Assembly: GCA_964019335.1 (NCBI GenBank) | Contig: OZ025648.1 | Coordinates: 248,001-312,000, forward strand | From: Diplonema japonicum | Lineage: Eukaryota; Euglenozoa; Diplonemea; Diplonemida; Diplonemidae | Reading direction: 5' to 3' | DNA length: 64,000 nt | Part shown: positions 28,725 to 38,389 of the stretch, one piece after another | Position numbering within the stretch: the first letter of the stretch is position 1 | Layout: each line of letters opens with the position of its first letter | The notes under the pieces: generated by a model | The model's input: the letters and a program-made list of their open reading frames with translations, nothing else | The model's database searches: none | Told to the model about the DNA's origin: nothing | Program-made: the position numbers and the translations under genes

Positions 28725-30422
28725 TTAAAATACCTTATGAGCACGTAGAAGGATATCACCGTTGTTGTCCCATTTGAGGATCTCGTCAAGCCAGTGTGTA
28801 GGGAGAGCAGAAAGCCCGTAGATAGAACCAGCGATCTGACCAACTACCGAAGCAACGGTGTCAGCATCACCGCACTGATTGGCTGCCTTGAGCAAGGCTT
28901 CTGTGAGGGAGTTTGTGGACCACACAATGTGAAGAGACATTGATAAGTTGTCCATCGCATAGCTGCCAATGTAGTCCGGCTGCATCTCCGCACGGCCCGG
29001 GGCGAATCTGAATTCTTCTTGTTTCCACTGCCAGTTCCTCTCCTTCAGGTCCCAATCCTTCCCTTCCGTAGGTGTTTCTTGTTCTGCTCTGATGAGATGA
29101 CCCACGCTCTTCACGTTCGTCTTGAACCTCTTCCCAAGGTTTCCCAAAACATCTTCTTTTACCACCTTTGGGTCGTCAGATGGATGCTTTGCGCACTCTA
29201 TCACAATGTATGTCAGTACTTTGCACAGTTCTGCAGCCTCGATGCCCTGGTGTGTTGTGATGGACTGTGTGTAGGCGGCCTCCATAGCCGCTTCCATGTT
29301 GTCGCAGAAGAATACGGGGATCGCTGCGTTGCGCATGAGAGATCCGTTTCCTGAGGTGTTCTCGTCGCCTCTGCGTGTAATGCCCCACCCATGGGTGATG
29401 AACTCGTCGAAGGACTGTGAAATGTTGCCCCCCAGCCCAACCGATGTTTTTCTCACCCTTGCCTCGTCTCTCCCGAATGCGTTGTTGTACCCAAACTCCC
29501 ACCATAGTACAAAACGCATCTTCAGGTCTAGGATATCAAGACCCTTCTTCGCGAGGAGGCTGTCGGCAATGCAGAGGCCCATCGCTGCATCATCCGTCCA
29601 CTGCCCGCCTTTCACTTTGAAACGTGCCATGATGTCTTCATGGTGGCTCAGATCCTTTACTACGTCGTCTGTCTTGTCGTTCCATGTGTACCGCACAGGT
29701 TTGAACTCCATAGGCGCGCCCAGACTGTCCCCTGCCACCATTCCGAGGAAGTTCCCCATCAGCCTGTCTGTCTTCAAGCCCTGTTTCGCACCGGCACGCA
29801 CATCGTCGACAAGTTTCTTCTTCGCATCGTTGTCACCTGCGTACAGTGTGTAGTTGCACAGTTCGGTTCCTGTTCCTGATGCGCGGTAGGCAAGCAGCTT
29901 GAAAATCTCCGGTTTTTCTGCCAGCTTAACGTCCTTCAATGGCAGGTTTGCCTGGTCGGCTGGGGGGTGGAACGCGAAGAACTGCTCCCTAGGGATCGCG
30001 TTGATCTCCGCATCGGCATCGAAAGCCGCTTTACCAGCGTCCCCACCGAACTTCGAGTCGCAAAGAAGCTTGTAATGCAAATCCAGAGTAGGGTGCTTCA
30101 CGTAGGTGCCCTCTGTGCCATCGTTGGACTTACACTTGTAGCACCAGAATGATAGGTCGGAGAAAGAGGCCGCAACGCAGTGGGTGGGGTTTCTGCGCAA
30201 GTGGCCCAGCATGTGCTGGCCTGGTTGCCATCGACTACAGTGTACCTCAAAGCAGGTCAAACACACCCAGTTCTCTTTTGTGTCTCTGCACTCACTGCAC
30301 GGTTGGTTCGTGTCGATGAACCTTGCCCCCGCTACCACCTCTGCTATGTGCGGGCAGTCTGCCTTCGGCTCAACACAAGCCGGGACATCCTCCACAGGCA
30401 TCAGATCGGTACCGCCGGACAT
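28725..30422 (-). CDS. ZnF-UBP ubiquitin-binding finger fused to ADP-ribosylglycohydrolase
   Basis: 565 residues, single exon. The N-terminal ~110 residues are a ZnF-UBP domain (CSECRDTKENWVCLTC, VHCSRW, GQHMLGH, SFWCYKC). Its Cys/His ligands and the R, W and Y positions that grip the free C-terminus of ubiquitin in USP5 and HDAC6 appear to be kept. Residues from about 205 onward are an ADP-ribosylglycohydrolase (ARH) domain: GNFLGMVAGDSLGAPMEF, GQWTDDAAMGLCIADSLL with the Mg-binding TDD, and CGDADTVASVVGQIAGSIYG with the second metal site. ARH enzymes remove ADP-ribose from proteins or related molecules. The combination suggests action on ADP-ribosylated ubiquitin or ubiquitinated targets; that is an inference. 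The linker (115-205) is unrecognised. Confidence 0.88.
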   Translation of the reverse strand: MSGGTDLMPVEDVPACVEPKADCPHIAEVVAGARFIDTNQPCSECRDTKENWVCLTCFEVHCSRWQPGQHMLGHLRRNPTHCVAASFSDLSFWCYKCKSNDGTEGTYVKHPTLDLHYKLLCDSKFGGDAGKAAFDADAEINAIPREQFFAFHPPADQANLPLKDVKLAEKPEIFKLLAYRASGTGTELCNYTLYAGDNDAKKKLVDDVRAGAKQGLKTDRLMGNFLGMVAGDSLGAPMEFKPVRYTWNDKTDDVVKDLSHHEDIMARFKVKGGQWTDDAAMGLCIADSLLAKKGLDILDLKMRFVLWWEFGYNNAFGRDEARVRKTSVGLGGNISQSFDEFITHGWGITRRGDENTSGNGSLMRNAAIPVFFCDNMEAAMEAAYTQSITTHQGIEAAELCKVLTYIVIECAKHPSDDPKVVKEDVLGNLGKRFKTNVKSVGHLIRAEQETPTEGKDWDLKERNWQWKQEEFRFAPGRAEMQPDYIGSYAMDNLSMSLHIVWSTNSLTEALLKAANQCGDADTVASVVGQIAGSIYGLSALPTHWLDEILKWDNNGDILLRAHKVF

Positions 30423-30530
30423 TCTTCGGAATCTATGACAAAGGGTTTCTCTTCAACTACAATCACAAATAAGATAAGGGGGAACTGGGAGTTGGGGGGT
30501 GGGGAGAAACACTTTCTTTTTTTTTTTTTT

Positions 30531-32069
30531 TTAAACCCATAACACTCCAAGGCGCAAATATTTGTTGTTTTGAAAAATCGTTTTTTTCTCTGAGTACTTT
30601 TTCGTCCCCACGACCCCTGGATCCCCAAGACCGACTATAGTGAGGAGTTATTTTCAACTGCAATTCATGCTGCGCTGCATCACTTTACCTTGTTATCCAC
30701 CAAGTGGGTCCCAAATCCGAGTAGATACGCTAAAAACGCAAAATAACGGGTGTGCATGCTGTGCCCAAATTGTTCCCAAAAAACGCAAAGGTAAAGCCAA
30801 AACAGTTACGGACGAGGTCCAACCTTCATGGGTAAGGGAGTTGGTACCCATAGAGACCATAAAATAGGCCAGTGGGGAGAAAAAAAGCTGTCCCGTGGTA
30901 CGCAGAAACCTGACGACGCAAAATGGTTATTCCTTCGGTTTTTTTATAAGAAGCTGCCCCAGAATCAGCAGTCGTATTGGTCCACAGGACCCATGAAAAT
31001 CCCCCTTTTCACAAGTGGGCAAAAGCAGCAGTGCCAGGAAAATATTTAAGCATTGACGAGACACTCGTACCTTCACGGGGCAATTGGGGGCTGCGGGTCT
31101 ACTGTCCTTTCAAGCATAAAAGATATGGCATAAAAATCTACTGCCTAAACTGCGCGAGCACGGGTTATCTTTTGCGCTTCACATCCACGCCACCAAAATC
31201 GAGGGGCACGCACTTGAAGATTTCAGTGTTGTGGAAAAAGCGGGGCTGGGGTTAACAGAGCCTTTCCGGGGAAATGACAACACGGTAGTTTGCGATAGCT
31301 ACTTTTCGACTGTGGGTCTGGCCGAAGCCCTGCTGTGAGGGGCTTGCATTTCGTTGGGTGTTGCGGACTCTTCTGGTGGGCCCTAGAAGTGACAATAGTT
31401 AACTGCCATGCACTTCAAATAAAATATGGTTAGGGTTCAGCCAAAGAGATACACAACCCTGGCTGCTTTAAAGAGCGCTTTCGAGAGCCTAATTGATGGG
31501 TCCAACGTTGCAAAAACACCACTCCCGGCACCCAACTAGTGGTGCACACACACCCGATACCTCAGATTACACCAAACGTGACCGCTAGCCACTCAAAGGG
31601 GGCACTCTGCAGGTTGAAAGAATGCACAAAACGCACAATCTACAAATGCTACACCTGAAACCAACACCTCTGTCCAAATAAGTGCTTTTTTCGTACCACT
31701 CTTCCATCACCCCAAAAAGGCCTCTTGACGATTTCGAGGCCGATATTCCACCCGCAAATAGGCACTTCTCTCGGTCTGAGACATCTGAGGGGTCCTGATG
31801 CTACCTTTTTTGTCCCAGGATGCTCAATTTACACCCCCCCGTGCACAACCCATTTTGACATGGTCGTTTTTGAGCACCCTACGGCCATTCAACTCTTCAT
31901 CCCCTTTGTATTTTTATTAGTTTTTGAACTTTTTTTTAATTTTCCTGGTCCAAAAAACCCGTTTTACCTGCAAACGGGGGTTGAATGCTGCCATTTCCCC
32001 CCTCAGATTATGAAAAGGAGCAAAAAAAGGGATCCCTATGTAGATAGGCCCCGGAGTGTTATGGGTTAA
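30531..32069 (+). mobile_element. Degenerate piggyBac-type DNA transposon
   Basis: Flanked by TTAA at 30531-30534 and 32066-32069. The termini are inverted: CCCATAACACTCC follows the left TTAA (with one extra A), and its complement precedes the right TTAA, giving a 1539-bp element. The plus strand encodes a broken transposase with DDE_Tnp_1_7 features: YLSIDETLVPSRGNWGL (first catalytic Asp at 31055-31057), a GIKIYCLNCASTGYLL strand, and TVVCDSYFSTVGLAEALL (second Asp at 31294-31296). A C-terminal Cys-rich finger remnant lies at about 31620-31700. Frameshifts and stops (for example at 31251 and 31335) make it inactive. It sits in the spacer between NAA20 and the ZnF-UBP-ARH gene and breaks neither. 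Confidence 0.88.
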
Positions 32070-32092
32070 ATACTTTTTCCAATCCCCATTGC

Positions 32093-32632
32093 TTAAATAT
32101 ACTCTAGTTCATCGGGGGTTATGACTCGTTTTTTGCATTCTAAAGAAGAGACCTTCAGCTCTTTGTCTCTGTGGAGTGCTTTCCGCATATCTATGCCATC
32201 CTCACTACATGGCGGGCTCCTGTAGTACCCCGTCACAGTTCGGTAGATGACGTAGCCGAGGTTCTGGTACATGCTGACGGCGACGTTGTTGGACTTTCTT
32301 ACAAAGAGGTCAACGAAATACGCCTTGTCCACCTTGTTGGCGATGTTTTCAAGGTTTTCCATCAGCTGGCCCCCAAGGCCGATTCGTCGTGACTCTGGTG
32401 CAATGGTCACAGCGGACACGTGTGCGTGCCACAGGTCTCCTTCGCCTTCCACCTTCCCAATCATATACCCCTGGTTGAATCCGTTGGAATCTGTTGCGAT
32501 AACCTGATATTGTGGCCACCTTCCGAAGTAATCGTAATAGAAGTTCATGCTATACGTTTCTGTGAGCTGATCGAAATTGATGGTGTTGAAGGAGAGGAGA
32601 TCATCGCACTCCATGCGGCGGAAGGACGTCAT
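32093..32632 (-). CDS. NAA20: NatB N-terminal acetyltransferase catalytic subunit
   Basis: 179 residues, the standard length. The start MTSFRRMECDDLLSFNTINF closely follows the family pattern. The GNAT core shows HAHVSAVTIAPESRRIGLGG (acetyl-CoA loop R/Q-x-x-G-x-G/A as RRIGLGG), VDLFVRKSNNVAVSMYQNLG and YDFY-type strands, and the C-terminal DMRKALHRDKE signature. NAA20 acetylates nascent proteins starting Met-Asp, Met-Glu, Met-Asn or Met-Gln, together with an NAA25 subunit that is not in this window. Confidence 0.96.
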   Translation of the reverse strand: MTSFRRMECDDLLSFNTINFDQLTETYSMNFYYDYFGRWPQYQVIATDSNGFNQGYMIGKVEGEGDLWHAHVSAVTIAPESRRIGLGGQLMENLENIANKVDKAYFVDLFVRKSNNVAVSMYQNLGYVIYRTVTGYYRSPPCSEDGIDMRKALHRDKELKVSSLECKKRVITPDELEYI

Positions 32633-32719
32633 TTTCTTTTTTTTTTCTCTCCTTCTCGTTCTCCTGTGTGGAAGGGTGCACTGGAGTGACGGGGGGGGGG
32701 GGGAGAAAGAAAAAAACGA

Positions 32720-34363
32720 TCACCTGTTCAGAAACTCCTCCGCAGATATGATCTTCTGTTCTAGCATGTTTCGTAGCTTGTCCTCCACAGGGGCCTTCTC
32801 CATGCCGAGGTGCATCCTTTGTACGATCCTGCTTGTTATGGCATCTTCAATCACGAAGTTCAGCTGCTTACGCTTGGGCCTTACCTGTGGGAGGACTGCT
32901 GTGATAGACGACGGCTCTGATGAAGCGTCCAACGTGTTGAACGGCTCCCTAGGAGACCCCTGCCTTGTGTATTGCCATATTGAGAGCTCGAACAGTGAGG
33001 GCTTCCCCGACCGAAGAGCAGCAGCCACCGCAGGGGGCCCCTCTTCTCTCTGAAACGCGACTTCTTCAGGGTATGCTGTCAAGCATCCCTCTATTACTTT
33101 GGTCAGCAGTGCGGATAACCCGACTTCCGTGAAGAAAAACTCCTGAAGCGGGTCGATGAAGCACCTCTCGAGCTGCAGGACGATGCTTAACTTGTGCGCC
33201 ACGTGGTGGCTCAGAACCGTGGATTTGTTCCCTTTCCGTAGGTAGCTTGCGACCTCTGCGATGCTGCTTGCCACCGTCCACTGCCTGTTCACAGCTGACG
33301 GCGGTGTGAAGAGCCTTGTAATGCCGTACGGCCCGCCCTGCATAGCAAGCGACACACGGAGATCATCGATCTGTCCCAACCAACCACTGCTGAAGAAGGC
33401 TTCCAGCAACCGTGGGCCAGAGGAGGTGGCAGATGTTATTTTAGCTTGCGGGCCGACTACAACAGCAGTTGTGCCTCGAACACGGAGAGTGAAACCGGAG
33501 TAGACGGCTTCTCGAAGCGAAGGGTTTCTGAGCGGCCCGGAACAGGTTGGGTAAGGCGGCAACGAGACAGCAAGTATACACACAGTGGACACAACGCTTA
33601 GAACTGCGCAACGAGAGTCGTAAGCCCTTAGGTGTGAAGATGGAATGGATCGCATGGCGAAAACGCGTGCTGGACGTGATTGGAGCTGCCTGCCTGGGAA
33701 GTTGGCGCTTTTCCATCCAACCGGCCAGACGCTGGTCGTCGTGCTCATGGAAATTGAAAGCTGTGTACGTTCATTGCTACGAAGAGGTGCCCTGACTGCC
33801 ACCAGCCTATCCGCATGTTGTCTGTCTGCGTCGACTAGCATGACGGACAGCTTCTTGTTGACGATGTACTCCGCTGTGCACACAGCAGCATGCACACCGC
33901 ACAACGACAGGACCCCAAGCAGCGTGCTGTTCTTCTTCAATATGCTAGCGCCCACCCACTGCCGCTTCTCCTTTCGATGCAAACTATGGCATGCGAAGTT
34001 GAAAGAAATCCCGGACGACATTGGATAGGGCTCATGCGCCCTTTGGCGCTGTTCCGTTGTCGGCAGCGAGACGCATTCTCTCACATCTCTCACAAATTCC
34101 TTCTCCTTCCTCCTTGTGGGCAGCTTTATCTGCGGTTTGTTTTGGTGCCTTTTTACGCATAATGACGACCCGCCAACTACCTTCACACCCACCATACTGT
34201 GCTCCGTGCACAGTGCGTCGATCTGCCCTTCGGAGACGACTTTCTTGTTCCGCCTGGCTTGCTTCTTCGGAAGACGAAGGTCTGTCCAGTTCATGGGCGT
34301 GACTGTGTGCAAGACATCCAACGCAAGCATTGCCATCTTTGTCGTGTAATCCTGTGGCTGCAA
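32720..34363 (-). CDS. Unrecognised protein with two predicted membrane segments
   Basis: A 547-residue open frame. The true start is uncertain: an AG acceptor lies just before the first ATG, and a later Met is possible. Hydrophobic segments are LLGVLSLCGVHAAVCTAEY (near 150) and CAVLSVVSTVCILAVSLPPY (near 255). The C-terminal half is more conserved-looking, with amphipathic helices (SIVLQLERCFIDPLQEFFF, GLSALLTKVIEGCLTAYPEE) and an end of EQKIISAEEFLNR. No family is recognised. The reverse strand is also fairly open here, but strand bias and length favour the minus frame. Confidence 0.5.
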   Translation of the reverse strand: MQPQDYTTKMAMLALDVLHTVTPMNWTDLRLPKKQARRNKKVVSEGQIDALCTEHSMVGVKVVGGSSLCVKRHQNKPQIKLPTRRKEKEFVRDVRECVSLPTTEQRQRAHEPYPMSSGISFNFACHSLHRKEKRQWVGASILKKNSTLLGVLSLCGVHAAVCTAEYIVNKKLSVMLVDADRQHADRLVAVRAPLRSNERTQLSISMSTTTSVWPVGWKSANFPGRQLQSRPARVFAMRSIPSSHLRAYDSRCAVLSVVSTVCILAVSLPPYPTCSGPLRNPSLREAVYSGFTLRVRGTTAVVVGPQAKITSATSSGPRLLEAFFSSGWLGQIDDLRVSLAMQGGPYGITRLFTPPSAVNRQWTVASSIAEVASYLRKGNKSTVLSHHVAHKLSIVLQLERCFIDPLQEFFFTEVGLSALLTKVIEGCLTAYPEEVAFQREEGPPAVAAALRSGKPSLFELSIWQYTRQGSPREPFNTLDASSEPSSITAVLPQVRPKRKQLNFVIEDAITSRIVQRMHLGMEKAPVEDKLRNMLEQKIISAEEFLNR

Positions 34364-34392
34364 TAGGAATTGGCATCACGGCTAATAATGGT

Positions 34393-34911
34393 TCAAGCCT
34401 GTTTCACCCACTTCCCAGGAAAGCGGAGGGATATCACCCCCGCCGCAGAGCCTAGAATAATGCCCGGGAAAGAGGCACCCAAGACTGGGATTGGCCAACG
34501 CTGCCACCACACATCCCAGTCCAACGGGATCACAACCGCGGAGGTCCACATCAAGAACAAAAGCGTCCATGTGTACAATGCAGCAGCTCGCTCGCTTTTG
34601 TTTTCCCACGCTGCCCGGACAAGCACTCGGTGCCACCGCTCCTCCTGCCATCCTCCCAATAGAGACACTAAAGGTACACCAGTTGCAACCCCCACCCACA
34701 CAGCAAAACCGAAGGTTGCCTCCACATCGGACATGAAGGGGGCACCTAAGAGAACGAAACAGCAGTAGCTCGCCAAGCTACACACAGACACCACCTTCAC
34801 CGTCTCCATATTCTTTTTGTCGCCTGTAGTGACAGTGGTGAAGCGGATCTTTGATGTTAGAGTATACAAGAGTTTTAAAGATATGAGAGATTGTGGGTCA
34901 ACAGATGCCAC
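34393..34911 (-). CDS. PIGF: PIG-F-like subunit of GPI ethanolamine-phosphate transferase
   Basis: 172 residues with about four to five hydrophobic segments. PIG-F (Gpi11) supports addition of phosphoethanolamine to GPI mannoses in the ER. The diagnostic C-terminal motif is present as SAVVIPLDWDVWWQRWPIPVLG, shown here as two parts: VIPLDWDVWWQ and RWPIPVLG. The FVLLGAPFM segment upstream also matches. It is shorter than the human protein (about 219), mainly at the N-terminus. Confidence 0.85.
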   Translation of the reverse strand: MASVDPQSLISLKLLYTLTSKIRFTTVTTGDKKNMETVKVVSVCSLASYCCFVLLGAPFMSDVEATFGFAVWVGVATGVPLVSLLGGWQEERWHRVLVRAAWENKSERAAALYTWTLLFLMWTSAVVIPLDWDVWWQRWPIPVLGASFPGIILGSAAGVISLRFPGKWVKQA

Positions 34912-34917
34912 AGGTAG

Positions 34918-35877
34918 CTAGCCCTTTGTGAACCTATTGTGCACTTCACCCACTGGTTTCCCTTCCAAATCCGCCACCTTGCCTATCATGCTTTCTGCGT
35001 CGTCCTTCGTTTCATTATAGACATGTAGTGCTGTGATGTAGTTGCTGACTTTTACGTACTTCTGCAGAGCTGTGGTCACTTGGTTTGTCTTTGTAAGCAG
35101 TTGTTGCAGCGCAGAGACTGTTATTCCTCGCAAGGCACTGTCGCTGGGCCACGATTTCACCTCACTAGTGTAGTCTCTGTAAACGGTCATGGGGTGCACG
35201 GCTTTACTTACTGTTTGAACCTTTCTCCTTTTCCCCCCTTCAACACCCTTTGCCGCTGCTCGTTTCTTCCCTGCTTCAGAGGGTTTATTAGTTCTTTTAG
35301 CGTTGGGCTTCTGGGGGACTTTCTTCGCAGGTTGTTTTTTAGCAGGTTTTTCCTTTTGGCCGGGTTTCTTTGGAAGACTGCCGTCCGGCTCAGGGGGATT
35401 CGATGGTTTCTTCCTGGGTTTCTCTTTCGGCAGCCCTGCTGTTTCAGTAGCTTTGCAGAAGGGGGTTTTGTTCTTCTTAGGTTTGTCTTTCAGTGGCTCT
35501 GCAGAAGGGGGTTTGGAAACATTCTTCGTGGGCTTAGATATGGGTTTCCTTTGAGGAAGGGGCACTACAGGCCTCTTTGTAGCAACTGGGGGTGCTGGGG
35601 CTTCTTCTATTGATTCGTCTGACTCAGAGAGGTAAGCCAAGATATCAGCGAACCCTGTGTCGCTTGCAACTATGTGTGTTGCCGCCTCATCAATGACCAC
35701 CCCAGCACGCTGACGTTTCATGGAAGTTCTGCCCCGCCTCCTTTCGTTCTCAGTTTTGAACTCCGACGCCGTTCGAAAGCGCTGCTGCGCCGTGAGGGGC
35801 TGGAAAGCCACCTTAGCAGGTACTGGCGCTTCAGGTATGTTGACCATGAAAGCAGAGAAAAAAGCATCCATTGCCAT
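34918..35877 (-). CDS. Lys/Pro-rich basic protein
   Basis: 319 residues from the ATG at 35877; ATGs at 35871 and 35904 are alternatives. It begins with a short conserved-looking segment (MAMDAFFSAFMVNIPEAP). A basic patch (TENERRRGRTSMKRQR) and an acidic patch (YLSESDESIEEAP) follow. A long Lys/Pro repeat region of about 130 residues comes next. The last 90 residues (TVYRDYTSEVKSWPSD, then helices) appear folded. It is probably nuclear or nucleolar from the composition. The spacing to PIG-F is only six bases between one stop and the other gene's start, so the shared spacer must hold both processing signals. Confidence 0.6.
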   Translation of the reverse strand: MAMDAFFSAFMVNIPEAPVPAKVAFQPLTAQQRFRTASEFKTENERRRGRTSMKRQRAGVVIDEAATHIVASDTGFADILAYLSESDESIEEAPAPPVATKRPVVPLPQRKPISKPTKNVSKPPSAEPLKDKPKKNKTPFCKATETAGLPKEKPRKKPSNPPEPDGSLPKKPGQKEKPAKKQPAKKVPQKPNAKRTNKPSEAGKKRAAAKGVEGGKRRKVQTVSKAVHPMTVYRDYTSEVKSWPSDSALRGITVSALQQLLTKTNQVTTALQKYVKVSNYITALHVYNETKDDAESMIGKVADLEGKPVGEVHNRFTKG

Positions 35878-36027
35878 GGGATGGGACGGGGCCACCCTGT
35901 ACATAAATTTTAAAAAGAAAACAAAACAAAAAAAAAAACAAAAAAAAAAAAACAAATCAACCATATTACGTGTAAATTTTCTTTTTTTATTCATTTTTTG
36001 TTGTTTTTTTTTTTTTTTTTCTTGGTA

Positions 36028-36912
36028 TTACAATAAAATGCATTCGCAATCTCTGTCCCGTTTGGTCCGCTCAGACTTGGCAGTGTTCAGGTTGTACCGC
36101 AGGATGCCCATGTCGTCTTGCGTGGATTTCAAATCGGGTTCTCGATTGTTGTTTGAAATTGCCGCCATGTCCCAGGCTTTCGCTTGGTAAGAACAGTGGG
36201 CGGTTGTGTACATAGCTTGGGTAGCACTTATCTTCCCGCGAAGCTCGAGCTCTTCTTTTTCCAACCGGCGGACCTCGTCTGAGATCATAGCAGAGGCAGC
36301 CTTCACCTGACGAAGACCATTGGTGAGCTTCTGCGTTTCAGATAACTTGTTCAACGAGGCCTGGGTGATAAAGGAACGGGGGGAAGGGAGGGAACTGATG
36401 CATCGTTCAACAGACAATCCGTCATCGTCGGAGTTAACAGAAGACGAAAATGTATTAACATAATTCGTAGTAACCGACTGTTCCGACGGGGTGGATGGGG
36501 TGGCATACTGCAGATGCAGTTTGAGCTTCACAAGCGCGAAGACATCGAGGCTTCCATAATTCTTCCACTTGTTCAGCTTGAGGTCAGATTCAATAGGTTT
36601 CCCGATTCTGAACCCGGATTTCAGTAAAATCTTCGCCGCTGCCAGTTGGACCGGAACCTCATTGTTGACCACGCTGCACAATGCCACCCGCAGCGTGCTT
36701 CCTATGCTCACATTTTGCACTAGAAAATGCCTCTTTCCCTCTACCACACCGCTCTCAACCGGTTTAGCCTCCGTGCACCCCGTGTTGTTCCCCAACCTCC
36801 ACGCGATCATGAATTTCATGTTCACTGGTATGGCGTTCCTGTCCTTGCCTCCCATTACTATGGAACGGGTCGTGATCTTCGTATTCAGAAGAGGAGGGCT
36901 GGGGTGGTCCAT
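36028..36912 (-). CDS. C2-like / coiled-coil protein with C-terminal CaaX box
   Basis: 294 residues. Residues 25-135 resemble an N-terminal C2 (NT-C2) domain: VNMKFMIAWRLGNNTG, ILLKSGFRIGKPIESDLKLN, SLDVFALVKLKLHLQ. A Ser-rich linker, then about 100 residues of coiled coil follow. The protein ends C-E-C-I-L-L, a CaaX box with terminal Leu, which predicts geranylgeranylation and membrane attachment. A peripheral tether or vesicle-traffic role is inferred. The stop follows the CaaX directly, and no intron obscures it. Confidence 0.7.
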   Translation of the reverse strand: MDHPSPPLLNTKITTRSIVMGGKDRNAIPVNMKFMIAWRLGNNTGCTEAKPVESGVVEGKRHFLVQNVSIGSTLRVALCSVVNNEVPVQLAAAKILLKSGFRIGKPIESDLKLNKWKNYGSLDVFALVKLKLHLQYATPSTPSEQSVTTNYVNTFSSSVNSDDDGLSVERCISSLPSPRSFITQASLNKLSETQKLTNGLRQVKAASAMISDEVRRLEKEELELRGKISATQAMYTTAHCSYQAKAWDMAAISNNNREPDLKSTQDDMGILRYNLNTAKSERTKRDRDCECILL

Positions 36913-36998
36913 GATATCTGCTTTCTTTTCTTTCCTCTTCCCCCCCCTTTGAGAAAAAAATATTGCTGTCCGGAAAAAAAATCTTTTTTTCTTCTGAG

Positions 36999-37062
36999 TT
37001 AAAAAAGCGACCTGTCATAAGGGCAACCTTTTCGTTTGTATACATGAGGGGTTTTCTAAATG

Positions 37063-37093
<31 letters not shown>

Positions 37094-37303
37094 TCCCCTC
37101 TTTTTTCCCCTCCATACTGTCGGAGTGCACGCGTCTCGATCTCCGCATTTCTGGTGTTGGCATGACAGCACAGGGCCGTGGGCGATTTTGTGCAGCGACT
37201 TGCACAGGGTTTCAAAGTCTTCCAAGGATTTTATCGATCCACTTGCTTCATAGCATTTTGTGTTGTCACCGGACATAGCAGAAGCTACACTCAAGTACCC
37301 CAT
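36999..37303 (-). CDS. 80-residue Cys-rich small protein (two exons)
   Basis: Exons 37303-37118 and 37055-36999 join through a 62-nt A-rich intron (GTATGG...ATTTAG) to exactly 81 codons. The product starts MGYLSVASAMSG and has six Cys (17, 34, 48, 53, 59, 73), with CxxxxC and CxxxxxC spacings in the middle. The end is KRKGCPYDRSLF. The Cys pattern is not a twin CX9C or CX3C. It may be a small zinc-binding or disulfide protein; no signal peptide is evident. The model rests on a consistent frame and the local donor consensus only. Confidence 0.45.
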
Positions 37304-38351
37304 TATTGTTCCCCTCCCCGTGTAAATGTGTTCCCTCCCCCCTTTCTTTTCTTTTCTTTTCTTTTTTTTCCCCCTCCCCATTAAATCTTTATTTATTTCG
37401 ATGCGAAACAAAAGAAAAAAACACATTTTTTTTGGGGGGGGGAGAGGTGTGAAAGATCAACCCCCGTGCACGAAGCAAAGCTGGTGAAGACCGCCAGAAT
37501 GAACATACAACTGATGGACGTGGATAGCCTTTCCCTTGACACAAGCTCTGTTTCCCAATGGAGGTATGGAGGCATAGCCCCCCCTGACTGAAAAGAACGA
37601 AAGGGACAAATTCCCAAGCGTACAAGAGTTAGAAAATAAGAATAGGAATGGGGGAAAAAAAGGGGGGGGGGAGGGGGAGATGGATGGGAGAACAAAAAAA
37701 AAAAGAAAAAAAAAAACACACTTTTACTTTTTTTTTTGCCGCGTTATCGTTGGGGGAAAAAAAATCGTTTTTTCTTTTTTTTTTTTAAAAAAAAGTCGCG
37801 AGGCGGTCCCATCCAGGGATCCTTTTTTTTTTTTCCTTTTTTTTTTTTTTTTTTTCCTTTTTTTTTTTTTGAAATCAACTTGAAAAAAAAAGCTTGTTCT
37901 TATTTCAGTGCGGCATTTTTAACTGTATCTACCCTGGCGTAATTCAAGAAAGCGCATAATCTTTTACAAGGGGCGGTGTTTTTTTTTTTTTTTTTTGCTT
38001 GTTGTTAATTAAAATAATCATCTCGGTTTGAGACGAGAAGAAAAAAAAGGGGGGGTAAAAAAAGAGGACAAAGCCTAAAATTATTATCACTCCATAAAGA
38101 TGCCTTTGGGCAGCCCTTCCCCTCCCCTTCCCCCCATCTCTTCTTCCCTCTATCTCGAAGGGGAAAAAAAAAAAGGAACAAAGAAATTCGTCGCGGATAG
38201 AAAACTAATTTAGCGTTCCATTTCTTTTTTTTTTCTCCCCCTCGTGTGCACGAGCGATATTTCTTTTCTTTTTTTTTTCTTTTTTACTTCTACCCAAGAA
38301 TTAAAAAAATTGCTCGTTGTGCTGCCAACAAGGCATTTATATGTATTTATT

Positions 38352-38389
<38 letters not shown>

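Noticed and set aside
33645-34028. Plus-strand ORFs opposite the unknown membrane protein
   Set aside because: No recognisable domain, shorter than the minus frame, and against the uniform strand of the array. The minus-strand call there is itself only moderate.
32720-34363. PEX3-like peroxin
   Set aside because: A basic N-terminus with an early hydrophobic segment and a late helical region gave a loose resemblance, but no family motif could be matched.
37393-37575. 60-codon ORF with a hydrophobic centre
   Set aside because: It has a good acceptor upstream, but no homology, no domain and a homopolymer-derived C-terminus. Noted only in the spacer entry.
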